Assembly: GCA_025351165.1 (NCBI GenBank)
Contig: JANXWK010000032.1
Location: 21,593-85,592, forward strand
Length of the DNA: 64,000 nt
Direction: 5' to 3'
DNA from: Hyphomicrobiales bacterium
Lineage (GTDB): Bacteria > Pseudomonadota > Alphaproteobacteria > Rhizobiales > Beijerinckiaceae
Under the pieces are notes generated by a model, which worked only from the letters and a program-made list of their open reading frames with translations, did not search any database and was not told the origin of the DNA. Positions within the stretch are counted from its first letter, which is position 1. Every line of letters starts with the position of its first letter. Shown here piece by piece: positions 55,965 to 64,000 of the stretch. The translations under genes and the position numbers were made by a program.

Positions 55965-56133
55965 GCGCGTTAAAATAAAATGATTAATTTATGCTTTAAG
56001 CTTATAGAAAATAAACTCTTGTCACAAATTACTTATAAAAATCAGCGAGATATTTTTAATACATCTAAGTGAAAGACCACTTGGCCAAAGACTTGCCTGC
56101 AAAGCATTTTTTGTACAAAAAACAGATTTTCTG

Positions 56134-57690
56134 CTAAGCAACATTGTGCTGCGGGTGAGCCTGACGACGCTTAGCATCTAGCTTATTAAGGCCCGCAATA
56201 TAAGCTTTAGCAGATGCAACCAAAGTATCAGGGTCAGCAGCCTTTCCAGTCACGCTACGGCCTGAAACAGGATCTTCTAACCTGACAGATACCTCTGCCT
56301 GTGCATCTGTACCTTCAGTTACAGCATGAACCTGATAAAGTGCAAGTTTTGCATCATGTGGAATGATTGCGCATATAGCGTTGAAAATGGCATCAACTGG
56401 TCCATTACCTGTTGTCTGCACCGTTTTATGAACACCATCCACGTCCAAGGATAGAGTGGCAGACTGATGACCCATAGTGCCTGCAATAACCGTAAGCGCG
56501 ATTACTTTTACTAGGTCTTGCGCAGTCGAAATGTTTTCATCAACAAGGGCTTCAATGTCTTCATCATAAACGTGTTTTTTACGGTCCGCTAAAGCTTTAA
56601 ACCGCGCAAAGGCATCCTCAAGTTGGTTATCTCCCAACTCGTAACCCAATTCATTAAGCTTGTTTTTAAAAGCTGCACGACCAGAATGCTTACCCATGAC
56701 AAGTGATGTTTTCTGTACACCAACGCTTTCTGGCGTCATGATCTCATATGTAGTCTGGTTTTTAAGCATTCCATCCTGGTGAATGCCACTTTCATGCGCA
56801 AAAGCATTTCTGCCAACTATTGCCTTGTTATATTGCACGGGAAATGATGTTGCAGCAGAAACCAGTTTTGACGCGCGATTTAGCATTGTGGTCTCAATAC
56901 CGCATTCGTAAGGTAATGTATCAGAGCGCGTTTTAATCGCCATAACAATTTCTTCAAGGGCTGCATTACCCGCACGTTCGCCAATACCATTGATTGTACA
57001 TTCTATTTGACGTGCGCCACCCTCAAGTCCACCAAGTGTATTGGCAACTGCAAGACCAAGATCGTTATGGCAATGCACAGAAAATATTGCCTTGTCAGCG
57101 TTTGGCACACGGTTACGCACATTTAAAAACATATCCCGATATTCATTGGGTGTGGCATAACCAACTGTATCTGGCAGGTTGATTGTAGTGGCGCCAGCAT
57201 CAATAGCGGCCTCCACCGTGCGACATAAATAATCCAGCGGGGTGCGCGTTGCATCCATTGCAGACCATTCAACATCTTCAACAAAACTGCGTGCGCGCGC
57301 AACTGTTTTGGCAATTATTTCCAGCACCTCTTCTTCACTTTTGCGCATCTGATACGCCAGGTGTATGGGAGATGTAGAAACAAAAGTATGAATACGCCCG
57401 CGTCTGGCGTGTTTTACGGCCTCACCTGCCCTGTCAATATCAGCAAAAATTGCGCGTGCCAGGCCGGCAACCGTGGCATTTTTAACAGCTTTTGCAACAG
57501 CTGTAACCGCTTCAAAATCCCCATCGGATGCAATGGGAAAACCAGCCTCAATAATATCTACTCCCATGACGTCAAGCAGATGCGCAACCTCAAGCTTTTC
57601 TTCAAACGTCATCGTTGCACCAGGGCATTGCTCGCCATCGCGCAATGTGGTGTCGAATATGTATACACGGTCTTTTTTTGTGCTGATCAT
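56134..57690 (-). CDS. leuA: 2-isopropylmalate synthase
   Basis: First committed step of leucine synthesis, joining 2-ketoisovalerate and acetyl-CoA. From ATG 57690 the protein has 518 residues, the LeuA1 length. Motifs are FDTTLRDGEQCPGATMTFEEK, VHCHNDLGLAVANTLGG with metal-binding histidines, ECTINGIGERAGNAALEE, and the C-terminal regulatory LeuA domain ending in ATLSLDVDGVHKTVQTTG-type and GRSVTGKAADPDTLVASAKAYI-type sequence. I saw no leader peptide with leucine codons or attenuator upstream. Followed 440 bp later by the SOS gene and dnaE. Confidence 0.97.
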   Translation of the reverse strand: MISTKKDRVYIFDTTLRDGEQCPGATMTFEEKLEVAHLLDVMGVDIIEAGFPIASDGDFEAVTAVAKAVKNATVAGLARAIFADIDRAGEAVKHARRGRIHTFVSTSPIHLAYQMRKSEEEVLEIIAKTVARARSFVEDVEWSAMDATRTPLDYLCRTVEAAIDAGATTINLPDTVGYATPNEYRDMFLNVRNRVPNADKAIFSVHCHNDLGLAVANTLGGLEGGARQIECTINGIGERAGNAALEEIVMAIKTRSDTLPYECGIETTMLNRASKLVSAATSFPVQYNKAIVGRNAFAHESGIHQDGMLKNQTTYEIMTPESVGVQKTSLVMGKHSGRAAFKNKLNELGYELGDNQLEDAFARFKALADRKKHVYDEDIEALVDENISTAQDLVKVIALTVIAGTMGHQSATLSLDVDGVHKTVQTTGNGPVDAIFNAICAIIPHDAKLALYQVHAVTEGTDAQAEVSVRLEDPVSGRSVTGKAADPDTLVASAKAYIAGLNKLDAKRRQAHPQHNVA

Positions 57691-57901
57691 CAATCTAGTT
57701 CCAGATGTTTGTAACTGTTTATGTCTCGTGCTCTTGCTGACTTTTTAAAACCTTGCTTGATGGTTACAAAGTTTTTTTAAATTAAACTGTTGTTTTTGGT
57801 AACTACTCTAGCAGAAGAAAATCTATAAAGTGTCTAAAGTTATTTAATTGATTTATGTTGTGTTATTTTAACATTCCCACAGTACATTTTACCAAGAATA
57901 A

Positions 57902-59524
57902 ATGCGAGCTGTAACTTTACAAAAATTGGTTTTTTATATGTTGAGTTTAGTAAAAAATACGCATTTTATAGCCAAGGTGAAAAGACTTACCTACTCTTTT
58001 TTGAGCCATTTAAAATTTAATGAACCGCTGGAAACACGCATAGCTCTTGCAACTATGAGACAGCATGCTCTTGATATTTACAATATAGGAATAATTTTTC
58101 TGCTATTGGCTACAATTGGTTATTGGCAAGTATATAAAATGGCACCTGTTTGGCTGCTGATTTCAACATTAATATGTCAGTTTCTTGGATCATTAAGTCT
58201 ATTTTTGTTACGAAAAAGTGATAAAACCAATCCTCTTCTACCCTATGTAACAGGCTTTATCATAACAATTTGCGCGTTTGCCGCCTTACTGGGTACTGGT
58301 GGTATTGTAAATCCAAATACAAACATTATGGCATATGTTTTTGCAGGTTTGGCACTTTCATCTTGTCAAGGATCGCCTTTATCCAGCGTTATGATATACT
58401 TAATATCTATGTTGGGTATAGGGCCCTTGTTTTTGTACTTTCCAGAAATATGGGTTGGGAGTTCTGATTTAAGTTTTTCGTTGCGGGCCTATGCTTCAAT
58501 TGCAATCAATTTAACAGCTACCGAACTAATTACATTTATTCTTGCTGTCCTTATTAAAAATACAGTTATATCTGTGCACAATGGGCAAAAGCAAACTGAA
58601 CAAATATCTAGAAAAATGTCTGTTTTATGTGAAGAAGTCAATGAAACTGCTGAAAATTCACGTGCAAAAGCAGAGACCCTCCTTAGCGAAGTTCAAAATT
58701 TTACATTAAAATCTGCTCCAAATCTACAAAATGCTGCTTTGATTGCTTTGGAACTGAACGATGCAGCAGCCTTGATGTCTAGTGTAGCGTTTTCAGTTTT
58801 AGACAAATCAGAATTTATGGCCCGAGATGCAAGAGAGACTGCTGGTCATGTTGCAACAGTAACGAATGCTTCAGAAAACTTTATATCAATAATACGTACA
58901 ATTGATATGGATGTAAAACACTCCGCTAATCTTTCAAATAGTACGGCTAAAACTGCCAACGAAGTAACTTTAAAAGTAAAAGATCTGTATTCCGCTGTAG
59001 ATAGGATTAGTAAAGTAGTTGACATAATAAAAGAAGTTGCTGAACAGACTAACCTTTTGGCGCTTAATGCAACTATTGAGGCTTCCCGTGCGGGTGAAGC
59101 GGGCAGAGGGTTTGCTGTTGTTGCAAGCGAGGTTAAGTCGTTAGCGTTTCAAACAGCTAATGCAACCGTTGAAATAGATAACCTAGTGTCAAATCTACAA
59201 AACGCTACAACTATAACATCTGAATACGTTAACTCAATAATATCTAAAATTGATATTATGAGTGAGGTTTCAGCACAAATTTCTAGCTCCGTAAATACAC
59301 AGGAAAATATAATGAGCGACATAGTTACTGCTATGAAGCTTGCCAACTCAAAAACAGCATTTATGTTGAAAAATGCCGAAGATGTTAAAAACGTGGCAAA
59401 AGAGACAGAGTTGGGATCTAAAAAAGTGCTTAAAGCCTCAGCTGAAGTTACAAATACAGCTAACGAGGTAAATAATGAAATTAATTACTTTACGCAAAAA
59501 ATACGTCAGCTAAACCATGTATAG
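57902..59524 (+). CDS. Methyl-accepting chemotaxis-type receptor with polytopic N-terminus
   Basis: Signal transducer of the MCP family. The 540-residue protein starts with a basic 40-residue segment, then about six membrane helices (residues 60-215) without a periplasmic sensor domain. After this comes a long helical signalling region with the hairpin tip [37 protein letters not shown] in two blocks, the strongest MCP signature. No CheA-type genes are in the window. The membrane-embedded layout without HAMP suggests sensing of the membrane or an internal signal. Start at ATG 57902, or at 57938. Confidence 0.88.
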   Translation: MRAVTLQKLVFYMLSLVKNTHFIAKVKRLTYSFLSHLKFNEPLETRIALATMRQHALDIYNIGIIFLLLATIGYWQVYKMAPVWLLISTLICQFLGSLSLFLLRKSDKTNPLLPYVTGFIITICAFAALLGTGGIVNPNTNIMAYVFAGLALSSCQGSPLSSVMIYLISMLGIGPLFLYFPEIWVGSSDLSFSLRAYASIAINLTATELITFILAVLIKNTVISVHNGQKQTEQISRKMSVLCEEVNETAENSRAKAETLLSEVQNFTLKSAPNLQNAALIALELNDAAALMSSVAFSVLDKSEFMARDARETAGHVATVTNASENFISIIRTIDMDVKHSANLSNSTAKTANEVTLKVKDLYSAVDRISKVVDIIKEVAEQTNLLALNATIEASRAGEAGRGFAVVASEVKSLAFQTANATVEIDNLVSNLQNATTITSEYVNSIISKIDIMSEVSAQISSSVNTQENIMSDIVTAMKLANSKTAFMLKNAEDVKNVAKETELGSKKVLKASAEVTNTANEVNNEINYFTQKIRQLNHV

Positions 59525-59562
59525 AGTAAATCATACTAAATCCAGCTGTAATTTGTTACTAT

Positions 59563-60375
59563 CTAAGCCCCAAACTGTTCGGTCAATATACGTTCTTCCA
59601 GACTATGACCCGGGTCGTGGAGCATAATCAGATCAATTGATCTGTCCATTTCAATTTCCACTTCGCAGATGCTGGGCACTTCCAAATGGTCTGCCGCTGC
59701 GCTGACAGGTCTACGCTCCCAGTCTAGAACCTTAATCAACACTTTTGAGCGCTCTGATATAAGCGCACCTCTCCAGCGTCGCGGGCGGAAAGGCGAAAGC
59801 GGTGTAAGCGCCAGCAGGCGCGCATTGAGTGGAAGAATAGGGCCATTGGCAGACAGATTATAGGCCGTTGAACCAGCAGGCGTTGCCAATAAAATACCAT
59901 CGGCTGTCAGCTCTGCCATGCGCACACGCCCATTTATGGTAATTTCGAGCTTCGCGGTTTGAAAAGATTTACGCAGCAAAGAGACTTCGTTAATAGCTCT
60001 GGCTTCAAATAAGGTGCCATCCGTGCTTTTAGCTCTCATGATAAGTGGATGAAGAACACTTCGTTCTGCTTTGGCTAACCTTTCATAAATATTTTCAACA
60101 CTGTATTCATTCATCAAAAAGCCTACTGAGCCTCGATTCATGCCATAGATTGGTACATTGGCACCCATAAGCCTATGCAGGCTTTGCAACATGAGGCCAT
60201 CACCCCCAAGTGCTATGATAACGTCAGCATCTAACTCACTGGTTTGCCCATATTTCGTTATGCATTCATGTAAAGCATCCTGAGCCAGAGGCGCAGGACT
60301 AGCCAGGAAGGTTATCTTTGGGATTTGAGTTAAAGGATTTAATTGCTTTGACACTTTAAAATCCTTTGGAAACAC
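59563..60375 (-). CDS. nadK: NAD kinase
   Basis: Phosphorylates NAD to NADP. The 270-residue protein has the GGDG motif in IIALGGDGLMLQSLH, the NRGSVGFLMNEY segment and the conserved TADGILLATPAGSTAYNLSANGP, with APHPLxxRPxx replaced by TPLSPFRPRRWRGALI as in related alphaproteobacteria. It lies nine bases before the 3' side of secG on the same strand, so both may be one transcript. Confidence 0.96.
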   Translation of the reverse strand: MFPKDFKVSKQLNPLTQIPKITFLASPAPLAQDALHECITKYGQTSELDADVIIALGGDGLMLQSLHRLMGANVPIYGMNRGSVGFLMNEYSVENIYERLAKAERSVLHPLIMRAKSTDGTLFEARAINEVSLLRKSFQTAKLEITINGRVRMAELTADGILLATPAGSTAYNLSANGPILPLNARLLALTPLSPFRPRRWRGALISERSKVLIKVLDWERRPVSAAADHLEVPSICEVEIEMDRSIDLIMLHDPGHSLEERILTEQFGA

Positions 60376-60383
60376 TTAAAAAA

Positions 60384-60770
60384 CTACTGCTTGGGTAGAT
60401 CCTGTTGTGGGACAACAGGAACAGCTGGCATAGTATTCTGAATTCCCCGTAACTGGTCTAAAACGCCTTGCCCCTGCGTTGGTGCAACAGGAGCTGGCTG
60501 AGTTGAAAGAGGTGCAGCGCGGTCAAGTGCAGAGCCACCTGACAAACCTTTGGCTGCAATAACTGACAGAATAACACTGGTTGCAAAAAAAGATGCACCT
60601 AAAATTGCAGTCATTCTTGTTAGCAGATTTGCCTGGCCGCGACCCGTAAACATTCCAGTTGGGCCACCACCACCTAGTCCCAATCCACCACCTTCCGAAC
60701 GCTGCAATAGAACAACAGTTGCTAAGGCAACAACAATGATGAGATGAATTACGATAAGAACGGATTGCAT
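60384..60770 (-). CDS. secG: Protein translocase subunit SecG
   Basis: Third subunit of the SecYEG channel. The 128-residue protein has two membrane helices. It starts MQSVLIVIHLIIVVALATVV, followed by LLQRSEGGGLGLGGGGP, the typical SecG loop, then RTMTAILGASFF-like LLTRMTAILGASFFATS. The tail is Pro/Gln-rich. It follows tpiA by 34 bp, an order usual in the group. Confidence 0.96.
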   Translation of the reverse strand: MQSVLIVIHLIIVVALATVVLLQRSEGGGLGLGGGGPTGMFTGRGQANLLTRMTAILGASFFATSVILSVIAAKGLSGGSALDRAAPLSTQPAPVAPTQGQGVLDQLRGIQNTMPAVPVVPQQDLPKQ

Positions 60771-60804
60771 GGATGGCGTCTTTTCTGTTGAACCTGAAAT
60801 TTAA

Positions 60805-61563
60805 CTATGAAGCTGCTTTGGCAATAGCAATAAAATCAAAAGCTTTCAAGCTCGCACCACCAACCAATGCACCATCAACATTGGCAACACCTAGAATTTC
60901 TTGAGCATTGGATGGTTTGACTGACCCGCCATATAATATACGGATAATGGTGCCCTCTTCCCCAAAACGTTCAGTCATATGTTTGCGAATTACGGCATGT
61001 ACATTTTTAACATCATCAGTTGTTGGCGTTTTGCCTGTACCAATAGCCCATACAGGTTCATAGGCTATGACCGTATTGAATGATGTAGCACCCAAAGGAA
61101 CAGATTCAAGTAATTGATTTTCAACTACTTTCAATGTTTCTCTTTTAATATATTCTTCATCCGTTTCACCCACGCATATGATAGCAACAGTGCCAGACTT
61201 CCACACGGCTGAGGCTTTTGCATGCACAATTGAGTTTGTCTCATGATGATCTGCGCGCCGTTCCGAATGCCCGACAATACAGTATTTGGCACCAATATCA
61301 GCAAGCATCTCTGCTGAAATATCACCAGTATGAGCACCGGAATTGTTAATATGGCAATCCTGCCCGCCTACAGAAAAATCTGTGTCTTTTGTAAGCTGTG
61401 CAAAGCTCTGCAAGAGCGTTACAGGTGGGCAGATTAGCAAATCCACTTTGTTAAAAAGTTTATTTGCCTCACTCAGCATAAGCCTGAACTCTGAAACAGA
61501 GGCATTTAGCCCATTCATTTTCCAGTTACCCGCAATGAGCGGCTTCGTATAACTATTTGGCAT
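60805..61563 (-). CDS. tpiA: Triose-phosphate isomerase
   Basis: Interconverts dihydroxyacetone phosphate and glyceraldehyde 3-phosphate. The 252-residue protein has AGNWKMNGL with the catalytic lysine, [10 protein letters not shown] with the histidine, [15 protein letters not shown] with the catalytic glutamate, and [15 protein letters not shown]. The start overlaps the chorismate mutase end by 11 bases. Confidence 0.97.
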   Translation of the reverse strand: MPNSYTKPLIAGNWKMNGLNASVSEFRLMLSEANKLFNKVDLLICPPVTLLQSFAQLTKDTDFSVGGQDCHINNSGAHTGDISAEMLADIGAKYCIVGHSERRADHHETNSIVHAKASAVWKSGTVAIICVGETDEEYIKRETLKVVENQLLESVPLGATSFNTVIAYEPVWAIGTGKTPTTDDVKNVHAVIRKHMTERFGEEGTIIRILYGGSVKPSNAQEILGVANVDGALVGGASLKAFDFIAIAKAAS

Positions 61564-61855
61564 TACTATTCCTGATATCTTCGTGGTGACGAATAACTTG
61601 TTTAATAATAAAGGCTAAAAATTTTTCAGCAAAATCTGGATCAAGCTGTGCATCCACTGCTAATCTTCGTAACCTTTCAATTTGTTGCGCTTCACGCACC
61701 GCATCCGCAGCGGGAAGTTTATACTCAGCTTTTAAGGCACCAACCTGCTGTGTGTATCTAAAACGTTCTGCAAGCATGTAAATTAAAGACGCATCAATAT
61801 TATCAATACCCCTTCGAAGATCAAGAAGCTCCCCAGGAAGTTCTATTTCTGCCAT
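61553..61855 (-). CDS. Chorismate mutase (AroQ type)
   Basis: Rearranges chorismate to prephenate for Phe and Tyr synthesis. The 100-residue all-helical protein has [22 protein letters not shown] in two parts, [15 protein letters not shown] with the conserved lysine, and [12 protein letters not shown], which are the AroQ active-site positions. It is the single-domain form. It precedes and overlaps tpiA, as in other Rhizobiales. Confidence 0.93.
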   Translation of the reverse strand: MAEIELPGELLDLRRGIDNIDASLIYMLAERFRYTQQVGALKAEYKLPAADAVREAQQIERLRRLAVDAQLDPDFAEKFLAFIIKQVIRHHEDIRNSNAK

Positions 61856-62115
61856 AAATTTAAATACTCCATATAAAATTTAATTTTGGAAACTTTTCGA
61901 ACTAAGCGCGAGAAGAGTCAAGATTGGAATCAAGAGTTGATTGACCCTAGATACAACAAACTCAATGATCCACATTTAGTTAAAAAACACTGTCACCAAT
62001 ATTTAAGTTAAAAAAAGGGTTTAAAACTCTTGCATTACGTCCAAACTAAGATCAGCATGGTGATATAACATCTAAAAACCGATGAATCGGGATTTGCTCT
62101 AATGGGAGGTTTATC

Positions 62116-62547
62116 ATGAATGTAGCACGCATATTAGACATAAAAGGCAGAAATGTAATTACAGTTCAGCCACATCGCACTTTAAACGAAGTGTCAAAAA
62201 TGCTGACCGAGCATAAAATTGGTGCAGCAGTTGTTAGCGGAAATGATGCAAAAATCCTGGGGATCATTTCTGAAAGAGATATTGTTCGTGCAATTTCAAA
62301 CAGTGGTTCTGCAGCACTTGAACATGCAGTATCTAAGCACATGACTGAAAAGGTCATTACATGCAATGAAAACTCGCTTATGAGCGACCTTATGGATGTA
62401 ATGACGACTGGCAAATTCAGGCATTTACCAGTAGTAGGCGATAACAAGCTTATTGGCATTATTTCTATCGGCGATGTTGTGAAACACCGTATGGATGCCA
62501 TGATGGTAGAACAGAGCGCAATGTTAAACTATATATCAATGGCTTAA
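62116..62547 (+). CDS. CBS-domain pair protein
   Basis: Two CBS domains in tandem with no further domain, 143 residues. The first has VITVQPHRTLNEVSKMLTEH and GIISERDIVRAIS. The second has MTEKVITCNENSLMSDLMDV and HLPVVGDNKLIGIISIGDVV. Such proteins usually bind adenine nucleotides and regulate partners; the partner here is unknown. A GGGAGG ribosome site lies before ATG 62116. It is convergent with the patatin gene; the same pair of genes is neighbouring in relatives. Confidence 0.93.
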   Translation: MNVARILDIKGRNVITVQPHRTLNEVSKMLTEHKIGAAVVSGNDAKILGIISERDIVRAISNSGSAALEHAVSKHMTEKVITCNENSLMSDLMDVMTTGKFRHLPVVGDNKLIGIISIGDVVKHRMDAMMVEQSAMLNYISMA

Positions 62548-62563
62548 ATTTTGACATAACAGT

Positions 62564-63583
62564 TTAAACTGTCACCGTAAGAGATTGAATTGACTCTTTA
62601 ATCTCTGACATTGTACGGTTTACAGCCTCGTACCCTATTTCAATACTTTCTTCAGCGCGTTGAAATTCAAATAGCCCAATTTTTGAAAGCTTGGGCGTGA
62701 GTGCAATGTCTGGTGGATCTCCTGCAAGTCTGGAGCGCGCAATCCGGTCTTGCGTGATGTTTATTGCATCTATCATTACCCGTGCCATGCCAGGGGCACC
62801 TTGATTTCGACGGGTCAGCCTGGTGAACATTGCTGCGGCATCAGAAAAGGGACTGAATATTGTGCGGGCGGCTAAAGTTTCTTGATCCGTTTTTACAGGA
62901 GGCGCCTCCGCATGATGATCTTGTATAATAGTGCCACGTCCATTATGGTCGGCATTTAAACTGACTGAAATAACCATTTCTGCACCCAGCGCACGCGCAA
63001 CGGAAACAGGTACAGGGTTTACAAGAGCACCATCGAATAGCCAGCGACCTCCAATATTCATAGGTTCAAAAATTCCAGGAATTGCATAAGATGCACGCAT
63101 TGCTGTTACAAGGTGTCCACGCGTAAGCCAAATCTCATGCCCTGTTTGAAACTCGGTTGTAACCGCAGCAAACTTGATTGGTAAATCTTCAATCTGCGTG
63201 TTCCCTACGCCAGCATCAAGCATATGGCGTAGACGACTACCTGTAATTAAGCCTGAACCACCAAAATGTATGTCCATAAGCCCAAGTACACGACGTTTTG
63301 TTAGGCCTTTGGCAAAATCTGTTAGCTCGGTTAAGCGCCCAGCACCCCAACACCCTCCAACAACTGCCCCAATTGATGTACCTGCGATAACTGAAGGGGT
63401 AATCCCAGCTTCAATAAGTGCGTTAAGGACACCAATATGTGCCCATCCGCGCGCTGCTCCAGCGCCAAAAGCAACCCCTACTATGGGTTTACGCAGCACT
63501 GGTTTATCTAAAACTGACGTTCCAATGCTACCATTCACTGGAGCGTTGTTCTGTTTTGATGGCCAGCCCAGCCTGTTAAACAT
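62564..63583 (-). CDS. Patatin-like phospholipase (RssA type)
   Basis: Predicted serine hydrolase acting on lipids. The 339-residue protein has the glycine-rich oxyanion loop FGAGAARGWAHIGVL, the nucleophile motif IAGTSIGAVVGG (GxSxG), and the catalytic aspartate in WLFDGALVNPVPV (DGA). The full dyad is therefore present. No signal peptide. The C-terminus has a helical extension found in alphaproteobacterial RssA-like proteins. Confidence 0.93.
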   Translation of the reverse strand: MFNRLGWPSKQNNAPVNGSIGTSVLDKPVLRKPIVGVAFGAGAARGWAHIGVLNALIEAGITPSVIAGTSIGAVVGGCWGAGRLTELTDFAKGLTKRRVLGLMDIHFGGSGLITGSRLRHMLDAGVGNTQIEDLPIKFAAVTTEFQTGHEIWLTRGHLVTAMRASYAIPGIFEPMNIGGRWLFDGALVNPVPVSVARALGAEMVISVSLNADHNGRGTIIQDHHAEAPPVKTDQETLAARTIFSPFSDAAAMFTRLTRRNQGAPGMARVMIDAINITQDRIARSRLAGDPPDIALTPKLSKIGLFEFQRAEESIEIGYEAVNRTMSEIKESIQSLTVTV

Positions 63584-63686
63584 GAAAGCTTATCCTAAAT
63601 GCATGGCTGTAAAACATATTAAGCCTAAGCAGATAGTTCAAGTATGTACCGTATAAGTTTCCAAAATCTAACTTTGAAACATATTT

Positions 63687-64000
63687 TTAGTTTAAGTTGA
63701 ACATACGACTTTGAAGCGAACCATCTTTACGGCGTTCAAATAATTCATTAACACGCGGATGTCTCAATGGCATGTCTGATGTGTCTGGCACAAGGTTCTG
63801 CTCAGAGACATAAGCAACATACTCTGTTTCTTCATTTTCTGCTAGAAGATGATAAAACGGTTGTTCTTTCAAAGGTCTTATTTCTTCTGGAATAGAATTC
63901 CACCATTCATCTGTGTTACTAAAAACAGGATCAATATCAAACACAACGCCTCTAAAAGGATAGACTCTGTGTTGTAGAACCTGCCCTATTCTAAACTTTG
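63687..64000 (-). CDS. hspQ: HspQ/YccV-like heat-shock, hemimethylated-DNA-binding protein (5' end missing)
   Basis: Small protein of the HspQ family, a specificity factor of Lon protease in enterobacteria. The open frame runs to the right edge: KFRIGQVLQHRVYPFRGVVF precedes FDIDPVFSNTDEWWNSIPEE and QPFYHLLAENEETEYVAYVS in the frame, so the GTG at 63944 is an internal codon and not the start. About 104 residues are visible, nearly the full family length. The end is RMFNLN. Confidence 0.92.
   Translation of the reverse strand, partial: KFRIGQVLQHRVYPFRGVVFDIDPVFSNTDEWWNSIPEEIRPLKEQPFYHLLAENEETEYVAYVSEQNLVPDTSDMPLRHPRVNELFERRKDGSLQSRMFNLN

Noticed and set aside
63687..63944. HspQ read as an 85-residue protein starting at GTG 63944
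   Set aside because: The upstream sequence in the same frame encodes the missing family N-terminus, so this is an edge-cut gene and not a short form.

Overview
The window is an AT-rich chromosomal segment (roughly 40% G+C by eye) from an alphaproteobacterium of the order Hyphomicrobiales (Rhizobiales), near the Bartonella/Brucella/rhizobium group. The support is protein similarity from memory (citrate synthase, enolase, 2-isopropylmalate synthase, NifU-like scaffold, HspQ, RssA-type patatin), alphaproteobacterial SOS boxes of the form GTTC-N7-GTTC, and a type III secretion operon in the order known from rhizobia. I saw no rRNA, tRNA, insertion sequence, phage gene or CRISPR array.

Layout. 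1-9307: housekeeping genes, namely comEC (cut by the left edge), gltX, gltA, an unknown gene, queF, eno, hisI, folE and a NifU/IscU-like gene. 9319-25825: mainly an exopolysaccharide locus with two glycosyltransferase genes, a GH10 endoxylanase-like gene, a leftward operon (exoP/wzc-like, wzy-like, glycosyltransferase, wzx-like flippase), a divergent rightward group (exoY-like sugar-phosphate transferase, cupin-like protein, CelD/FemAB-like acetyltransferase, aldose 1-epimerase, M19 dipeptidase), and two small unknown genes. 26006-34141: a set of low-complexity, signal-peptide-free proteins that share a repeated module of about 50-80 residues, together with PilZ, DUF2336, lytic transglycosylase and CitE-like genes and a needle-like 66-residue protein. 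34297-44303: a flavin reductase, an N-terminally truncated histidine kinase and an uninterrupted T3SS operon sctI-J-K-L-N-O-Q-R-S-T-U. 44371-46858: structured leader, rpsF, rpsR, a DUF2232 gene and rplI. 47037 to the end: a further small unknown gene with a T3SS-type box, an M23 peptidase, MBL hydrolase, dat, dnaE, leuA, a methyl-accepting protein, nadK, secG, tpiA, chorismate mutase, a CBS protein, rssA and hspQ (cut by the right edge).

The main new observation is a dispersed regulon. Seven copies of a 22-bp tandem repeat (two 11-bp half-sites, TGTMAGGTTCA / TGTAAGGTTRR) lie upstream of six small or repeat-module genes spread over about 37 kb. The element resembles the rhizobial tts box bound by TtsI, an OmpR-type response regulator, so these genes are good candidates for T3SS needle, translocator or effector components. 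SctU lacks the NPTH autocleavage motif. The T3SS set here has no secretin (SctC), export gate SctV, SctD or regulator, so these must lie elsewhere if the system works. A second, independent find is an unannotated 36-codon membrane peptide upstream of dnaE, behind two SOS boxes and a consensus -35 element, which recalls the SOS division inhibitor SidA of Caulobacter.
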